From Marinomonas phaeophyticola (lineage in GTDB: Bacteria > Pseudomonadota > Gammaproteobacteria > Pseudomonadales > Marinomonadaceae): 64,000 bases of DNA. Below are positions 63,346 to 64,000 of this stretch, piece by piece. A program made the translations under genes and the position numbers. The notes under the pieces were generated by a model, which was given only the letters and a program-made list of their open reading frames with translations, had not been told where the DNA came from and did not search any database. Within the stretch, counting starts at the first letter, position 1, and every line of letters begins with the position of its first letter. Where the stretch lies: the NCBI RefSeq assembly GCF_026966905.1, contig NZ_JAPUBN010000019.1, forward strand, positions 310,001-374,000, given 5' to 3'.

Positions 63346-64000
63346 GTTTAATGAGCGAAAAGCGCCCTGAATGTTTTATGGATTTTGACGTGTCAGCAAC
63401 ATCTGGTAAAGCGCGTCGTGCAACTTTGCGTTTTCCGCGAGGTAGTGTTGAAACACCTGCGTTTATGCCAGTAGGAACCTACGGCACAGTAAAGGGAATG
63501 TTGACTAAGGATATTGAAGAAATTGGGGCTGATATTATTCTTGGCAATACATTTCATTTATGGTTGAGGCCTGGTACTGAAGTGATTAAAGCTCATGGCG
63601 ATTTGCATGACTTTACTCAGTGGAAAAAACCTATTTTAACAGATTCTGGTGGGTTTCAAGTATTCTCTCTTGGGGACATGCGAAAAATCACGGAAGAGGG
63701 TGTGAGCTTTCAATCCCCGATTAATGGATCAAAAGTTTTTTTAAGTCCTGAAATTTCCATGCAGGTTCAAAAAGATTTAGGCTCCGATATTGTTATGATT
63801 TTTGATGAGTGCACGCCTTACCCGGCGACAGAGCAAAGAGCCGCTGAATCGATGCGAATGAGTCTTCGTTGGGCTGAAAGGTCTAAAAAAGAGCATGGAG
63901 ACAGTCCTTCGGCTCTTTTTGGGATTATTCAAGGGAGTATGTTTGAGACATTAAGAGAAGAGTCTCTCGAAGGTTTGGTTGGTATTGGTTTTGACGGTTA
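63342..64000 (+). CDS. tgt: Queuine tRNA-ribosyltransferase, start of gene cut by the window edge
   Basis: The reading frame starts at ATG 63342 (with a second ATG at 63351) and stays open to the right edge, giving about 219 residues. It exchanges guanine 34 of GU(N) tRNAs for preQ1. Visible: [60 protein letters not shown] with the catalytic Asp in the DSGG region, and [10 protein letters not shown]. The 4-bp overlap with queA is the conserved arrangement; yajC and secD usually follow. Confidence 0.95.
   Translation, partial: MSLMSEKRPECFMDFDVSATSGKARRATLRFPRGSVETPAFMPVGTYGTVKGMLTKDIEEIGADIILGNTFHLWLRPGTEVIKAHGDLHDFTQWKKPILTDSGGFQVFSLGDMRKITEEGVSFQSPINGSKVFLSPEISMQVQKDLGSDIVMIFDECTPYPATEQRAAESMRMSLRWAERSKKEHGDSPSALFGIIQGSMFETLREESLEGLVGIGFDG

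Overview
The window is chromosomal DNA from a gammaproteobacterium. The AT-leaning composition, the gatCAB / mreBCD / rng-yhdP / rpoN-lpt / mlaFEDCB / murA-hisGD / rplM-rpsI / petABC / sspAB / diaA-yraN-lpoA-rsmI order and the protein sequences point to Oceanospirillales, most likely Marinomonas or a close relative. That placement is inferred from gene content and remembered sequences, not from a search. I see no phage, IS element, CRISPR array or plasmid gene.

Region 1 (1-13.5 kb) is the accessory part. After the start of a YdbH-like envelope protein (minus strand, running off the left edge) come an AraC-type regulator, a 2-oxoglutarate/Fe(II) oxygenase and a GNAT acetyltransferase. A purine salvage and degradation island follows: adenine deaminase, XdhC, 5-hydroxyisourate hydrolase, a complete BMP-type nucleoside/purine ABC importer, and, divergently, PuuE allantoinase and OHCU decarboxylase. 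The catalytic xanthine dehydrogenase subunits and a urate oxidase are not in the window, so the pathway must be completed elsewhere or by a non-standard enzyme. The 340-bp divergent control region holds several inverted repeats, one with the same 7-10-7 geometry as a repeat ahead of the oxygenase.

Region 2 (13.6-20 kb) has a membrane diguanylate cyclase, an RluA-type pseudouridine synthase, RlmM, a lipoprotein L,D-transpeptidase, a YkgJ-type cysteine-cluster protein and a REC-REC-GGDEF regulator.

Region 3 (20-59 kb) is a long core block whose order closely follows the one I recall for Pseudomonas: gatCAB, mreBCD-maf-rng-yhdP-nitrilase, darP-mgtE-ptsO-ptsN-rpoN-lptB-lptA-lptC-yrbG, mlaFEDCB-ibaG-murA-hisG-hisD, degS, nif3-like, zapG, zapE, rplM-rpsI, petABC, sspAB, diaA-yraN-lpoA and rsmI. 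It builds and maintains the envelope (cell shape, LPS transport, phospholipid retrograde transport, peptidoglycan synthase activation) and carries nitrogen PTS, translation and respiratory complex III genes. Several genes normally present at these junctions are missing: tldD, pmbA, hpf, rapZ, kdsC, kdsD, hisC and dolP. A membrane-anchored SRPBCC protein sits where hisC is expected.

Region 4 (59-64 kb) has an RhlE-like helicase, a DUF1456 protein, RluF, a very small Lys-rich DUF2986-type gene, tRNA-Leu(CAA) with a strong promoter and a terminator, queA, and the start of tgt, cut by the right edge. Non-ATG starts are frequent (GTG, TTG, and probably ATT for mreC).
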